A stretch of 64,000 nucleotides of DNA from Nymphaea colorata (lineage: Eukaryota > Streptophyta > Magnoliopsida > Nymphaeales > Nymphaeaceae). Under the pieces are notes generated by a model. That model ran no database searches and had not been told where the DNA came from. It saw only the letters and a list, made by a program, of their open reading frames with translations. A program made the position numbers and the translations under genes. Shown here piece by piece: positions 14,011 through 25,808 of this stretch; position 1 is the first letter of the stretch, and each line of letters opens with the position of its first letter. The stretch covers positions 2,799,503 through 2,863,502 of the forward strand of contig NC_045143.1 of NCBI RefSeq assembly GCF_008831285.2, in the 5' to 3' direction.

Positions 14011-14825
14011 CTGTCTTTTGAGTTTACATGAAAAAACAGGTGGCTACTTGAATGGATATTTTGAGAAAAACATAAAAAAACAGCTACCGACAACTCCTAC
14101 TCGAGGTATTGTGTAAAGTTAAAACAATACTTTAACTTTTCCATTAATTTTCAAACGTAAGATATTGTGTGCAGGTATTAAAACTCGGAGGCCACTTTCA
14201 CGTCACATTATTTTTATGTGCAGCTGAGATTTTTTAAGGGCGCCAGTTTAGATACATACTGTCTTGTATCGAATGCATGTTAGTTTTATTTTTATAATAT
14301 TTAATTTATTAAAGTTATAAATTAAAGAACAAATCCAGTATGTGGAGATATATAACAATTCGATGTGCCATGTGAAGATTACTATTACTAGACTGATACA
14401 TGAGACATAACATATATTACTTTTACGAAACTCCTCTTTAGTTTGGTCTTGCTGAAATTTGGAACAAGAGCATAAAAAAAAATTCTCCTTCAAGCGTAAG
14501 TTTATTCCTTTCACGGGATTGTGCAGAGCACGGACTAATATTAGTATCAAAAGTTTTCCTTTCCTACCTTCCGTTTGGTGGACATGAAATCTTCTATTCT
14601 ACGTACTCTTGCAATTTGTTCCTCTAATGATTTTTTTCAGTCGGTGAGTAAATTAGACGGCAGGAAAAAACAGAGCGGAAAGCAGCTCGCAGGTCAAATC
14701 ATCTTTCTCCCTCTCCAAGAATTCGACAGCCACACCAAACCCATCAACTAATTCTTCTTCCCCCTCAAGTATATTATTGCGGCCTATTGCGTTCTTCCAA
14801 TTCGGCTGCTGGACGGATTATATCC

Positions 14826-17800
14826 ATGCATCTGTCAAGAAGGAAAGGCAGTTTCTCCAGCGCCGACGGAGTAGCCATGAAGCATATCCCGCGCAGGAGC
14901 AACAACCTGTCCGTGTTCGTGGTCGTCGGCTCCGTCCTCCTCTTTGCGTTTTTCATGTACAACGAAGACGTCAAATCGATCGCTGAATTCCCATTCTCGA
15001 GGCAGAAAGCTCGGCAAGAGAACGATGCAGCGCAGACATCAAACGACTTGCAGGAGCAGCCGACATTGGAAGTTCAGCCAAAGGCTAATGGGGAAGCCCC
15101 TCCCAGCAAGATGATTTTGATGCCTCGATCCGATGGGGAGGCTAACAGACCCGTGGGGAAGAAATTTGATAGAGAAAACGGAGATGGGGAGCGGGAAGAT
15201 AACAGAGACGTCGACGCTGACGATGGAAAAATGCAGGAAATCAAGAAGATGACGAAGGAGGAGGAGGGTGAGGAAGGGGAGGAAGAGGAGAAGGAGAAGG
15301 AAAGGAAGGAAGCAGTACCAGAGGAAGAAGACATAATTTACGATATACCAAAAGATTGCGATCTCTTCGATGGGGAGTGGGTGTTTGACAACGTAAGCTA
15401 CCCTTTGTACAGAGAGAGCGATTGTGAGTTCATGACAGAACAAGTGACTTGCGTCAGAAATGGAAGGAAAGACACTCTGTATCAAAATTGGAGATGGCAG
15501 CCTCGCAAATGCTCAATGCCAAAGTACCTCTCCCTCTCTCTAACTTCATCTTTTTCAAAGTATAGTTTTCTGATTAATCTGCTTTACATGACACCATGTT
15601 GAATGTTCTGATAACTATCTAAACTCTCTCGATCTGATCTCTCTCTCGACGTTATTAATCAGGTTCAGCGCGAAACTGTTACTGGAGAAGCTGAGGGGAA
15701 GAGGCTCATGTTTGTGGGAGATTCGATCAATAGAAATCAATGGGAATCAATGGTTTGCCTTGTCCAATCCGTCATACCCCCCGGCAAGAAGAGCTTGACC
15801 AAAAATGGATCCCTGAACGTGTTCAGAGCAGAGGTAACGTTCACTTTTTATTGTTTATTGTTCATGGTGAGACCACTCAAGGGTGGTTGACCTGCCCCAA
15901 CTATTTTAACTTCTCGTACCCATTTGTGTAGTTGCTTATGCATGTTCCTGATGATTAAAAGACACAAACAAAGAAGCGAACTTTCGTACAGCAGATGATT
16001 TAAACTTCTAAACGACATGATATTTGAAAATATATTGTTATTATACATAAAAGGTAACTACTCTCTCTCTTTTCTTTCATTATATATATATATATATATA
16101 TATATATGCAAAATTCTTCATCAGCCAGTTAAAAGGATTCATGATGATACTACCTAATCTAAATATCATTATGGAAGAAGTTGATATTTTGAATGATAAT
16201 AACATCAAATCCAAGAGAGTGCATTCCACCTTTAATGATTTGAGGGGGACATGCTATCGACTTTTGACCCGACCAACTATGTTATGCCTCTTGAAGCGAA
16301 ACACAAACAATTGATTTTTTTTTTTCATATTAAATCCTCAAACGAGGTTTATGGACTCATATGGTTACTAATTTGTACCTATTTTTACTTTTGTATTGAA
16401 ATTATAATATGGGTATGAATAATTGTGTAGTTACAAAAAAAAATCTTCAAGAATTGGTGCTGAGAATGCTGGTCGCTTGGTCATCATTCAAGCTCCAATG
16501 GATCGGTCAAACTACTTTTCAAACTAATTAACTTACATCGGCATCAACATTTCTAACTTTTGAATGATTAAAGCTTCCCTCACTGAATGCACGGTACTGT
16601 TGGCATTCAATTAGAAGAACGACCTACTTCATAGTCATAGAGTCAATTAGAGGTTGTTGTAACCGATTTAATGCAAAAAAGAATCCTCTAAACTAAGTTG
16701 CTTTGGCACTATTCAGTACATTACTGGGCATAGCTCGTTATTATATATATGTATTATCTGATCATTATGCCGCTGATCTTGTTATCCAGGAATATAACGC
16801 AACAGTGGAGTTCTACTGGGCGCCTTTCTTGGTGGAATCCAACTCCGACGACCCAAAGATGCACAGCATATTGAATCGGATTATAATGCCTGAATCGATC
16901 GCCAAACACGCAGAAAATTGGAGGGGAGTTGACGTTTTGATCTTCAATACATATATCTGGTGGATGAACACATTCAAGATGAAAGTTCTGTAAGTTATTA
17001 TGCTTTTGGATTGAAGTTCATGAGGAAGGGAATTGCTGAGGGTGACTCATATTTGATTCCTCTTATTGATCTCTTCTCGCCGGAAATGGCAGGCGGGGGT
17101 CGTTCCAGAATGGCTCTACGGAATACGACGAGATCGAAAGGCCGGTGGCGTATGAAAGGGTGCTGAGGACTTGGTCAAAGTGGGTGGATGCCAATATCGA
17201 CGAGAGAAGAACCAAAGTCTTCTTTTGCACCATGTCTCCTCTCCACATTAAGTAAGTTAGTAAGTTAGTGGAGCTCTCTTTTTCTTTTCTTATCATAAAG
17301 TTGGTACTGTCTGGCCTACCAAATAAAATCTTTGAAAATATTTTTACGTAGGTTATTATAGGTTGTTATGGATGTTAATATATCTTATTTGAATTGGATA
17401 TATGATTGAATATATCTAAAAAATCGAATATGAAAAAAAAAATTAATATCTGATTAAAAAATTGGATCAGATTTGGATTTAATAAATGACATCTAATCTG
17501 ATTTGGATTCAAATTCTGATTTTGATATATGATCAGATTCAGGTACAAATTTGGATTGGATTCCTTTTGAGAAAAATATCTTTATTATATTTTGAAAATT
17601 GGTAAAATTCGGTTCAAATTTTGGATTCAAATTCAGATATAAATATAAAAATCAAATTCAGATTGTAAAATTAGATTCATATATGACTTTTCTTTATTCG
17701 TATCTCAATCCAAATATGTGAATATCTGAAATAACATATATGATTAAGGATGTATCCGATCGAAATTCGATTCGTTGACATCCCTAGAAACCATTGTAAT

Positions 17801-18854
17801 TTTTCAAATTTTCAATTTTTTATAATGCACAAAATATTATTTTTAAAAAATTTAAAGGGCCGTTCGGACGACACCGTGGTCCAAACAAATTTTGGAAAGG
17901 TTTTATGAAAACTAAAGTTTTCGAATGAGTTGGAAAAATTTTGTTTATTTATTTGGGTCGTACACCCAAAATTTGTTTATTTGTTTGGGTGGTACACCAA
18001 AAATCTAGTTTTCTATGAATTTTAACCTAATGGGGATCGACTTTTCTAGCCTATTTTACAAGACTAAGTTTGAGTATGTAAATACTCCAAAAACCTAGTT
18101 TTGGAGTGTCATTCAAATTCTCTCCAACATATAACATTTTATTTTTCAAAAACTTAAAGCGCCGGTTCTCTTTGCCCATGTCCATAAGCACTTCTTTGAT
18201 TTATTATTGTAAATATACGTTGCCAATTAAAACAACTTGTTCCATTGTTGCTAAACCAAATAAAATATGCTAAAAAAGTGTTGGAGGCCTAAGCGCTCAA
18301 TTTTTACTCCGATGGTTTCATAAATTTGTTTTAAAAAATGAAACAAATTCATAAAATATTGTATTACAATGTTTTACAAAATACACTAACTTTAGAACAA
18401 ATGTGAAACTAATTTTGTCGCCAAAACATAACATATTCTTGAAAACTAATTTGTAGAGAAGCATCCGGCAACTTTTCCCATTAATAATAACGTTGCATGT
18501 TGCAGGAGCATGGACTGGTTCAACCCGAACGGAATCAAGTGTGCGTTGGAGACCACGCCGATCCCGAAGAACATCTCATACTTGGAGGTGGGAACAGACC
18601 GGCGACTCTTAGTGGTGGCGACGAATGTGACCTCCTCGATGAAGGTTCCGGTGTTCTTTGTGAACTTGACGACCCTGTCCGAGTACCGAAAAGACGCACA
18701 TACATCCGTTTACACGATCCGGCAAGGCAAGCTTTTGACGGCTGAGCAAAAGGCCGACCCCGAGACTTACGCTGACTGTATCCATTGGTGCTTGCCGGGG
18801 CTGCCCGATACTTGGAACGAGTTCATATACGCTAAGCTCATCTCCCGTTCATAG
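14826..18854 (+). CDS. TBL29: TBL29/ESKIMO1-like xylan O-acetyltransferase with an apparent 1-nt deletion in exon 2
   Basis: Known for the family: TBL29/ESK1 proteins are Golgi type-II membrane enzymes that O-acetylate xylan of secondary walls. Exons: 14826-15523, 15663-15833, 16790-16989, 17093-17251 and 18506-18854, with GT-AG introns. The length is about 525 residues if the frame is restored. Residues 28-45 form the signal anchor. A long Lys/Glu-rich linker follows, then the PMR5N/TBL domain from Cys178 ([12 protein letters not shown]), the GDS motif near 252, [11 protein letters not shown], and the catalytic DxxH at about 500-503 ([17 protein letters not shown]). The first in-frame ATG was taken as start; a second lies at 14877. 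Exon 2 begins in the exon 1 frame ([13 protein letters not shown]) but continues in another frame ([18 protein letters not shown]). One base is missing in or near the G run at 15695-15698. As written, translation stops shortly after. Either a broken gene or a homopolymer error. TBL3/TBL31 are close relatives. Confidence 0.88.
16081..16108. repeat. (TA)n microsatellite in TBL intron 2
   Basis: Uninterrupted TA dinucleotide run of about 28 bp inside the 956-bp intron between TBL exons 2 and 3. The rest of this intron is AT-rich with nothing else recognisable. Confidence 0.9.
17857..18125. mobile_element. MITE-like element in TBL intron 4
   Basis: The left end carries GTTCGGACGACACC and the inverted right end reads ATTTGAATGACACTCC, so the two ends share most of a TTYGRAYGACAC-type terminal inverted repeat. 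The interior has no coding potential. It lies in the 1,254-bp intron 4 of the TBL gene, which also holds decayed TTGGAT-rich repeat sequence at about 17380-17790. Superfamily and target-site duplication were not resolved. Confidence 0.35.
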
Positions 18855-19420
18855 GAACTACCCAACCACATAATTGGTTTTTTTTTCTTTTTTTTTTTGT
18901 TTTCTATATTTTTTTAGTCTTTGGTTTTGGGGATTTTGTAATATGGTTTGTCTCCTTTGGACTGCTACGGTAAAGGTAGCTAGCAAAGCAGGAGCTGTCT
19001 TTATTTTATCAGTCTGAGTGTCTCACCAGCTGTGTTTTTCATGTTTTATTCATTTGATTAATGACAAACTTTTAGCTCTCAGTGTTATTATTGAGAATGA
19101 TAAGTGAAATGATCCTAAGCTTGTTTTCAATGCTTGGCTGTCTATTTTTCATATTCTAAAAACAATGAGAGAGAGACACAAGAGCAAATTCACTTGACCT
19201 CTAAAGGGCACCTTTAATCTTAAGATCAATACTCTTTAATGCCATCAAGCTAGCACATTCCAAAATTTGAAATTCCGACATGATTGAAACATGACATTCA
19301 ACATGACTAGTTGCGTTACTCATCATGAAAGTGGTTAAACTATGTGATATGACCCATAAGAACAGAAAGATGAACCATTTTTTTCACAAGTAAATTTGTT
19401 TTTTATTCAAAATATAATGC

Positions 19421-19424
19421 ACAA

Positions 19425-19461
<37 letters not shown>

Positions 19462-19576
19462 GTTCAAAAAAGATGGCTTTCAACTAACAGCTATCTATCT
19501 TGATAATCAAGCCCATATAAAGTTTTCTAGAAAAATATATATAAAAAAACTAGATCCACCAATGTAAAGTTTTTTC

Positions 19577-19620
<44 letters not shown>
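19421..19620. repeat. Compound (CA)n(TA)n and (TA)20 microsatellites
   Basis: A (CA)n tract runs directly into a (TA)n tract at 19421-19461. A second pure (TA)20 lies at 19581-19620. The sequence beside each contains a similar TAGATCCACCAA motif, suggesting a local duplication of the microsatellite and its flank. Confidence 0.85.
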
Positions 19621-19627
<7 letters not shown>

Positions 19628-20752
19628 AATTAGATCCACCAAATCGACTAACCTACGTATAACATAAAAATAAATGGCAATAAGATGCAGTAAAAAGTTG
19701 AAAATAAAGAAAATACATTCCACAATTGATCATAGATTTATAGATGTTTGACGCCTAGCCGGTTCCTTTATAAATCAATTGCATTGTGTGAATCCTCATA
19801 AGCCACTTTATTCCTTCAATTTGAATTATTTGATGTAAATCTGATATGACATGTTTTTTAATGATGTGCCAAAACATCTATGGTAAAACTTATAATTCAT
19901 GACGTTACGTTGGATCCTGAAATCCTTACTTCATCTTGTGTTTGCATTAAGAAAATGTCAAATTTAAGATCAGATAAAGGAGAGTCTGATCTTAAGTCCA
20001 TGGATCTTAAATCCTGAAGATTTTAGATCAAGTGCAAACAAATGTCCACTAAGCACTTAATATGTCTCCAAAAACAACATGCAAACATGGACAACTCGAA
20101 AGTACATAGGCTAGAAGAAAATCTGGGTGAAGAAACAATTTAAATCCCCAACTAGATAAGTCTGTCCGACCAACCTCAACTAAGTCCACCAACGCGAACC
20201 AGGTGTGACTGCTAAACATGGTAGGTTGATCAAGACCGTCACTAGGTCTGAGCTAAGTTGAGTCTTCAGCCATTACCAACTCCATTAAGTGTTTAATTTT
20301 AATTAACAAACCATTAATCTCAACTTTATTAATTTCATTACCTAATATCGCACTTAGGCTAAACTAATTGGCATTTGAAGTTATTTTGCACCAAGTTGAC
20401 TCGCATCGGCATAAGTTTAGAGGGGGATACAATTAAGAGTGGCACACTTGATTTGTCCAAACGAGTATGAAATTTGCAAAATTTGTTCAAGTCAAGGCAT
20501 CTATGCAGCAGGACCTTGTTTTTAATTATAGTAACCCAACATCTCAGTCAATTTTTGAACAAAAAGGCAGTCTAATTCCATGTATTCTGATATGGAAATC
20601 CAAAAAACATAATTGGGCTTCTCCATGTAGTTTAGGTCAAATTAATAAGAGATAAAGTGCTTCATTGTTTCTACTTTATGTATGTACTACGTTTATGTTG
20701 TTTGTCGGATGAACAAAAACTTCTCTATTTGACAATAAGTGAAGCCCTTTAA

Positions 20753-20910
20753 GGGGTGTTTGGTAACCTCGGATTTGAGATCACAAAAATCTTAGATTCA
20801 TGAATTTAATGACAGATCCATTCCCATTCAACCTCAAATCCAATGGTTTTGGGGCAAAACCAGGTTTTGACTCTCAAAACCTGGTTTTACATTGTCATCC
20901 AAATACCTCC
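20753..20910. mobile_element. Short MITE-like element with internal hairpin
   Basis: The left end GGGGTGTTTGGTAAC and the inverted right end GGAGGTATTTGGATGAC are similar, as expected for degenerate terminal inverted repeats. Inside, 20856-20888 is a perfect hairpin with 14-bp arms (AAAACCAGGTTTTG) and a 5-nt loop. At about 158 bp with no coding potential this fits a small non-autonomous DNA element. The GTGTTTGG-type terminus is common in plant MITE-like repeats, but no target-site duplication was confirmed. Confidence 0.4.
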
Positions 20911-21419
20911 GCAGTTTTTGTCATTGTTTTCTTTCAAATCTTATTGATGTCTGCCGAAAGTTTCACATATAGTGACATAATTAATGTCAAAATCCCATGA
21001 AATATTCCTGCTAGACACAGGTCATAATGAGAAAAATATGTCAAGCACAACATTTTTTTTTCAAATCACCTGCTTAACATTATTTATTGTGTTTGAGGAG
21101 AGCATACTATCAATGATACATTTACAGTTCCTTCTAGCTCCCATATATTTCTTTCTTTGCACGCCTCCTTATTTGCTTGCTTTGGAAGAAACGCCCTTAC
21201 TTTCTTCGAGTCCATTAACCACCGACATCGAAAGCGGTCCTTCAACCATATCACCAACTTCAGGAAGGCATGCCCACTGCCTAATACTAAACATTTCGAC
21301 CATATGCCTGTGGATGCCGTCACAAGTGTGCAGATTTTGCACCTACTGTGTTTATAGGGAAGATACCCGAAAGAAGCCGAAGCTCTTCTCTTTTTCCTCT
21401 AAATACTTTAGGATATGAG

Positions 21420-21565
21420 TGAAAAACAGTATATATGGTACACCCATCAACTAAAATGTTATGCATTTATCGTTTTCAGCTTAGAAAAATAGTACCCATG
21501 AGAATTGAACTAACGAACGAATTCTAGTCTAATCAGCTACACTACGCCCATCGAAGCCACCTTTT
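21420..21565 (-). mobile_element. tRNA-derived SINE-like fragment
   Basis: Read on the minus strand, a box-A-like TAGTGTAGCTG (complement of 21535-21545) is followed about 25 nt later by a box-B-like GTTCAATTCT (complement of 21501-21510), near the usual spacing of an internal Pol III promoter. Downstream sequence is AT-rich and not tRNA-like. It does not fold into a full cloverleaf with a convincing acceptor stem, so I call it SINE-like and not a tRNA gene. Confidence 0.35.
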
Positions 21566-22978
21566 GTGTTGGTGAATGTAACTAACAATGCATTGTTACA
21601 TTGTTGAATCAAATCATTAGTTAAGAGAATTTGGCTGATTTACACTGGATTAAAATGAAACATATGAAACAGATGAAGGAAAGGTAAATAATGATGAATA
21701 AAGTGCGACAATTGGAGAATGATAATTAGCAAACAACCAAAAAAGTGTGCAAGAATAGGAATATCTTATTATTCGAAGGTTGCACGACTAAGGGACCAGC
21801 TAGCATGATACTGTGCGCTATTATTTCTTAGTCAACAAGATTCCTGCTAATAACGCTCAACTTGCTCCAATATATTAAATGAGTCTGTAATAGAAATATG
21901 TCTGAATCAAGCAAGTTATACTTTATGGGCCTAACAAGGGATCGCATGTTATGGATTAGAAGTGACCAAAATTTTCCTGCGGTTTAAATTAAAAGACTTC
22001 TCAAAAAGGGCAAAACCCAAATGATAAACAGAACCTTGTTAGGCTATCTACACAACCAACCAACGGTAAACAGAACCTTGCACGAGTCATAGCTTTCAAG
22101 AAATTTTGGAAAAACCTTGTATAATTAAAAAGAAAAAAAGTGCCCCTATAGAAATTTTTGAACATTACAGTTCAGCCACATAAAAGTTTTTGAAAAATGT
22201 AGTTTGCCCCCTATAAAGAAAGTAAGTCCTTGGCTCCATCGTTGAGTAGGAATACAGATTGAGAGAGAAAAAGAGAGCTAATTGGCTTTTGGTTTTCTAG
22301 TGTTGCCAACTTTTGAAATGCAATTTTTCACAGATGAACTTGGCAATAATGTCCAAAAACATGAAAGAAAAAACCAATCTCCGATGCACAAACACATCTT
22401 TTGAGGATTTTATTATTTTAAAACCAACGATCCTATAGTGTTTTAAAGTTAAGGGCCCATAAAATTTAATTCGTGCATCGAACTCCATAGATGATTTTTA
22501 GAGTCATGAGTTTCTGTTGATTTCGAGTTCATTGTTCATTCTTTTGAATAAAGCGTGTGGGGCTGCCCTCAGCCACATTGTATGGGACTAAATTCTACGT
22601 TAGTAATAGGAAATGCATGGATCTAAAATCGAAGTCTATTATGAACTTTACGATGAATAATCGGATCCATTTTTCAAATTGCCTAATAGGTTATGGCCCT
22701 GTTTGAATTCTTGTTTGGGATCCATCGGATCTGGTCCAGTCTAGTTTGGCATCAGATTTTACCTTCAAACCGGGTTGCCTGCTTAGATAATCCAAAAAAG
22801 GCAAATCCCGATTCCCGAATCATGCCACGCATCGCCAGCGTCGGGTTCCGATCTAAATGAGATTCTCCTCTGGCTCTGATCCAAATCCGTGGTCATCCAT
22901 CGCTAAACCTTTCTCCCCAGTACCCCTCTCTCTTTCTCCGGCTTTGGAGTCTCCGGCGAAGAACGACCAGTCAGCACC

Positions 22979-25808
22979 ATGAATGCTCCAGACCGCTACG
23001 AGCGCTTCGTTGTGCCGGAGGGGACCAAGAAGTACCACCTCCATCTCTTTTTCTTTGTACCCTCGTTGCTTTTTCTTGTATTCTCCTTGTTCCTCTATTC
23101 CAATTTGTTCTCAATTGCCCTTTTTTGCGGCCGCAGAGTATCGTATGAGAGAGATACCAAGATCATCAACGCAGCATCTTTCACGATTGAGAGGGAGGAT
23201 CACACGATCGGGAATATCCTCAGGATGTAAACCCCGTAAAACCCTAGTGTGTCCCTTCTTAGTATAATACCATTTTGTTTCGTTTGAAGTGGAAAAAAAT
23301 TGTGGGCTTTGCTCTAAACTTTAGACATATGCGATTCCAGGCAGTTGCACAGAGACCCAAATGTCCTTTTTGCTGGATACAAGCTTCCACACCCACTGCA
23401 GTACAAGATCTTAGTCAGGGTTAGTAGGAAATATTGGTTGCTTTTGTGTTTTGATTCGAATTCCAGCTGGTTTTTGTTCTTTCATGGGCTATGGAGTTTT
23501 CATGGTATTTATTTGGTTCGTGCTTTGAAAATTTTGTGGGGATTTCGTAGATTCATACGTCAAGCCAGTCGTCACCGATGCAGGCGTACAACCAGGCCAT
23601 TAATGATCTTGATAGGGAGCTTGATTACTTGAAGAATGCATTTCAGGTTTGGTGCCTTAAATCTTCGATGATTCCTTTCTCCAGTTATTCTTGCTCAGAT
23701 GAATTTGCTTGGATTTTCCCCTTCGTTTCATTTATTTTATTTTACTGGGTAGTGAATTTACTACAGCATTGTAACGTTAGAAACTTCTTACTGATGCATG
23801 TTTATAAGTTTCCTCCGAATACAAACGAAATAGAGGACACGGTCATACAGGAGTTGCTTATGTCACCAACCAGAGCTTATGTGATCCATGGAAAATGGTG
23901 AACTTAAGAAGCAGCAACACTGTCGTTGTGAGATAGTTGATCCGTAAATGAATAAATTTGATAAAAAACCATGGGAGGTTCATATCAAGCAATATCATAA
24001 GAACCCAGAAGAAAAAAGTGGATCAGTACAAGGCCACATCGTTGACAACTGTGTGTAATGGTTGAATGTCAAATAACTCACATTGTTGTGATTACTTCAA
24101 CTTCTAAAGTAGAACCTCCAAAATGCAAATGCTACTTTGAAAGGATTTTCTACTTCAAATACTATTTTTTCATTTCTTCCTAAAAATTCCCTTTGGTTAT
24201 TCTACCACAGAGGATATATGTTAAGCGAGTGGCTCTAAGACACAGGATTCCTGTGGATGTTATCGTTTTTTACTTTGACGAGTTTACTTTGAGCAAATTA
24301 ATTAATTGTTTATTAGCCTTTCCTGATCATGTGATTGATTTACTGACACAGTTTTATGAATCTTTCTTCACTTGACTGTTTTTCACAAATTTGTAATCTA
24401 GATTACATGCGTAGCCACTTCCCATGTTCTCTGCCGCAAGGCATTCACAAAATGATATAAACATAGAAGTGCTTTGGCATAGGATAGAAGAAAATGTTTC
24501 ATCTCCTTCTCTCTTCCCTCCCACCAAGTGTTGTTCTCGTTCAAAATAATATTGCTTAGCTGGAGCATTATGAACCAGTTATTTCTAGCACCTGAAGAAC
24601 CAAAGTTGGCATTATTGGATGTGGCAACTCTGTGAATATTTTGGATACACATGATAAATGGCCTTTTGCCTAATTGTAAACGTGGCTCATATGCAGTCTG
24701 GCGCAACAAAGATAACAGCGGAATTTCTTTACATGTCGGACTCGCTTTATTATTTCCCCCTAGTGAAGCCAAATAATGCATGTTTGAGTCTTAGGAAATG
24801 TCGTGCCTATAGGTGCAAAGATTCTTAGGAAGTGTCTTATACCTATGAGTGGAGGCCTCATAACCTAGCTGTAATGCAAGATATAGAGACATGCAGGAAG
24901 TTCAAAAGAATTGAGGTAACTAAGGTGAAAACGGCTACAAGGGTGAGAATAAAATTTTGTTATGTCAGCATGAACAGATCCATTTTAAACGAAAGCTTGT
25001 GTCATGGAATGAAGTCTAAAATGGTTCTTGGTACAATCTGAGACCACCACATGACTTGGTGACCACATAAGCACCTTTGGACTATATTATTGTTGTGATT
25101 GTGCTGAAAAATGAAGTGGTTGTAATAAGGGCTTAGAAATTGGCCACGACCATCTGGTGTCTTTAGTGTCTTGGAAGGCCACCTTTTCCAAGTTAGCATG
25201 TCTAAAGTTCAAGGGCGAACTTGTTTCAAGTGTTTGCTTTCTACTGTAGCACGAACGATCTCAATGCATCAACTGTGTTTTGGAGTTCAACTCCTGTTAC
25301 ACTTCTTTTTCTAGATTTCTCTTTTTTCTGACATAAAAACAGTTACAGATCAGCGGTCATTTATATGTTGATCATAAGGGTTACAGCAGTCTAAACCAGG
25401 GTTTTCCTGGATGAAATCTATATGGCTTTTGGTTTAATTTCTCTAACAGAATGTTAGTTCATCTATTGGACAACATGTGGATTATGTTTTTTTCTTCTGA
25501 GCCATGGGACCCTCTCCTATTTTTTTTGTTTGTTCATTGAAAAAGGAATATGTGGTCCCCTTTGATTATTTAGATTTTTGTGTCGAGTAACTGATCTAAG
25601 GCTCATCCAACTGGGATGAGTATCCTTTTGGTAGATACATCCTGTTGCAGGTAGGGCTTTCGTATACATCTGTATTCCGTCTTGAGCCTGATTCCATTTT
25701 TATGGCAAAGTTTGGCTCTGTGTAGATTCCTTTGAATTGTAAAATTTAATTCGTTTTGAATTTTACTTGCAGGATGAAGAACAAAGGCATCTGAGAAGCA
25801 GCTACTAG
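22979..25808 (+). CDS. NRPB11: DNA-directed RNA polymerase II/IV/V subunit 11 (RPB11)
   Basis: Known for the family: RPB11 pairs with RPB3 to nucleate polymerase assembly; in plants one subunit serves Pol II, IV and V. Exons: 22979-23031, 23137-23226, 23341-23419, 23551-23646 and 25773-25808, all GT-AG and phase-consistent, giving 117 residues against 116 in Arabidopsis. The start follows a CT-rich leader and gives [18 protein letters not shown], the conserved N-terminus. The RNAP_L-type dimerisation fold covers residues of about 18-107, with [20 protein letters not shown] and [20 protein letters not shown] recognisable. The last exon (12 codons ending [10 protein letters not shown]) lies after a 2.1-kb intron and is the least certain part, because C-terminal tails differ between plants. 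Tail-to-tail with the next gene. Confidence 0.93.
23647..25772 (+). other. Long last intron of RPB11
   Basis: A 2,126-bp intron, far longer than the other three (104-131 bp). It holds no recognised gene. A 127-codon open frame on the minus strand (24398-24781) shows no known motif, and its codon pattern does not look selected. The size suggests an old insertion, but no clear element ends are visible. Confidence 0.55.

Larger units (their letters stand above)
11568..14825. other. Divergent intergenic region between TIC236 (-) and the TBL gene (+)
   Basis: About 3.3 kb without a supported gene. The left part (11570-12060) holds the TIC236 leader or promoter and its CT tract. At 12470-12660 there are imperfect repeats of a motif like CTTTGATTGCATAAGTTGAG. 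At 13883-14010 there is an imperfect 62-bp tandem duplication. The last 150 bp before the TBL start are CT-rich and probably 5' leader. The rest is AT-rich with nothing recognisable. Confidence 0.6.
18855..22978. other. Intergenic region between TBL and RPB11 genes
   Basis: About 4.1 kb with no supported gene. The first 150-200 bp are probably TBL 3' UTR (T-rich). Microsatellites lie at 19421-19461 and 19581-19620, a MITE-like element at 20753-20910, and a tRNA-derived SINE-like fragment at about 21420-21565. The last about 120 bp before the RPB11 start are CT-rich leader. Open frames in 20980-21420 show no recognisable protein and look like chance. Confidence 0.6.

Noticed and set aside
15039-15485. 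148-codon minus-strand frame over the first exon of the TBL gene
   Set aside because: It is the antisense shadow of the Lys/Glu-rich linker of the real exon. Long Leu/Ser runs come from purine-rich coding sequence read backwards.
15524-15662. Explaining the TBL frame change by a different intron 1 boundary
   Set aside because: Alternative acceptors near 15663-15690 either keep the same frame or create an immediate stop, and the conserved KLLLEKLRG run fixes the frame on the left side of the shift.
21495-21565. A functional tRNA gene at the Pol III box pair
   Set aside because: Box motifs are present but no convincing acceptor stem or cloverleaf can be drawn, so it is listed as a SINE-like fragment.
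24398-24781. 127-codon minus-strand frame inside the long RPB11 intron
   Set aside because: No known domain and no evidence of selection. It sits antisense within an intron, so I treat it as chance.
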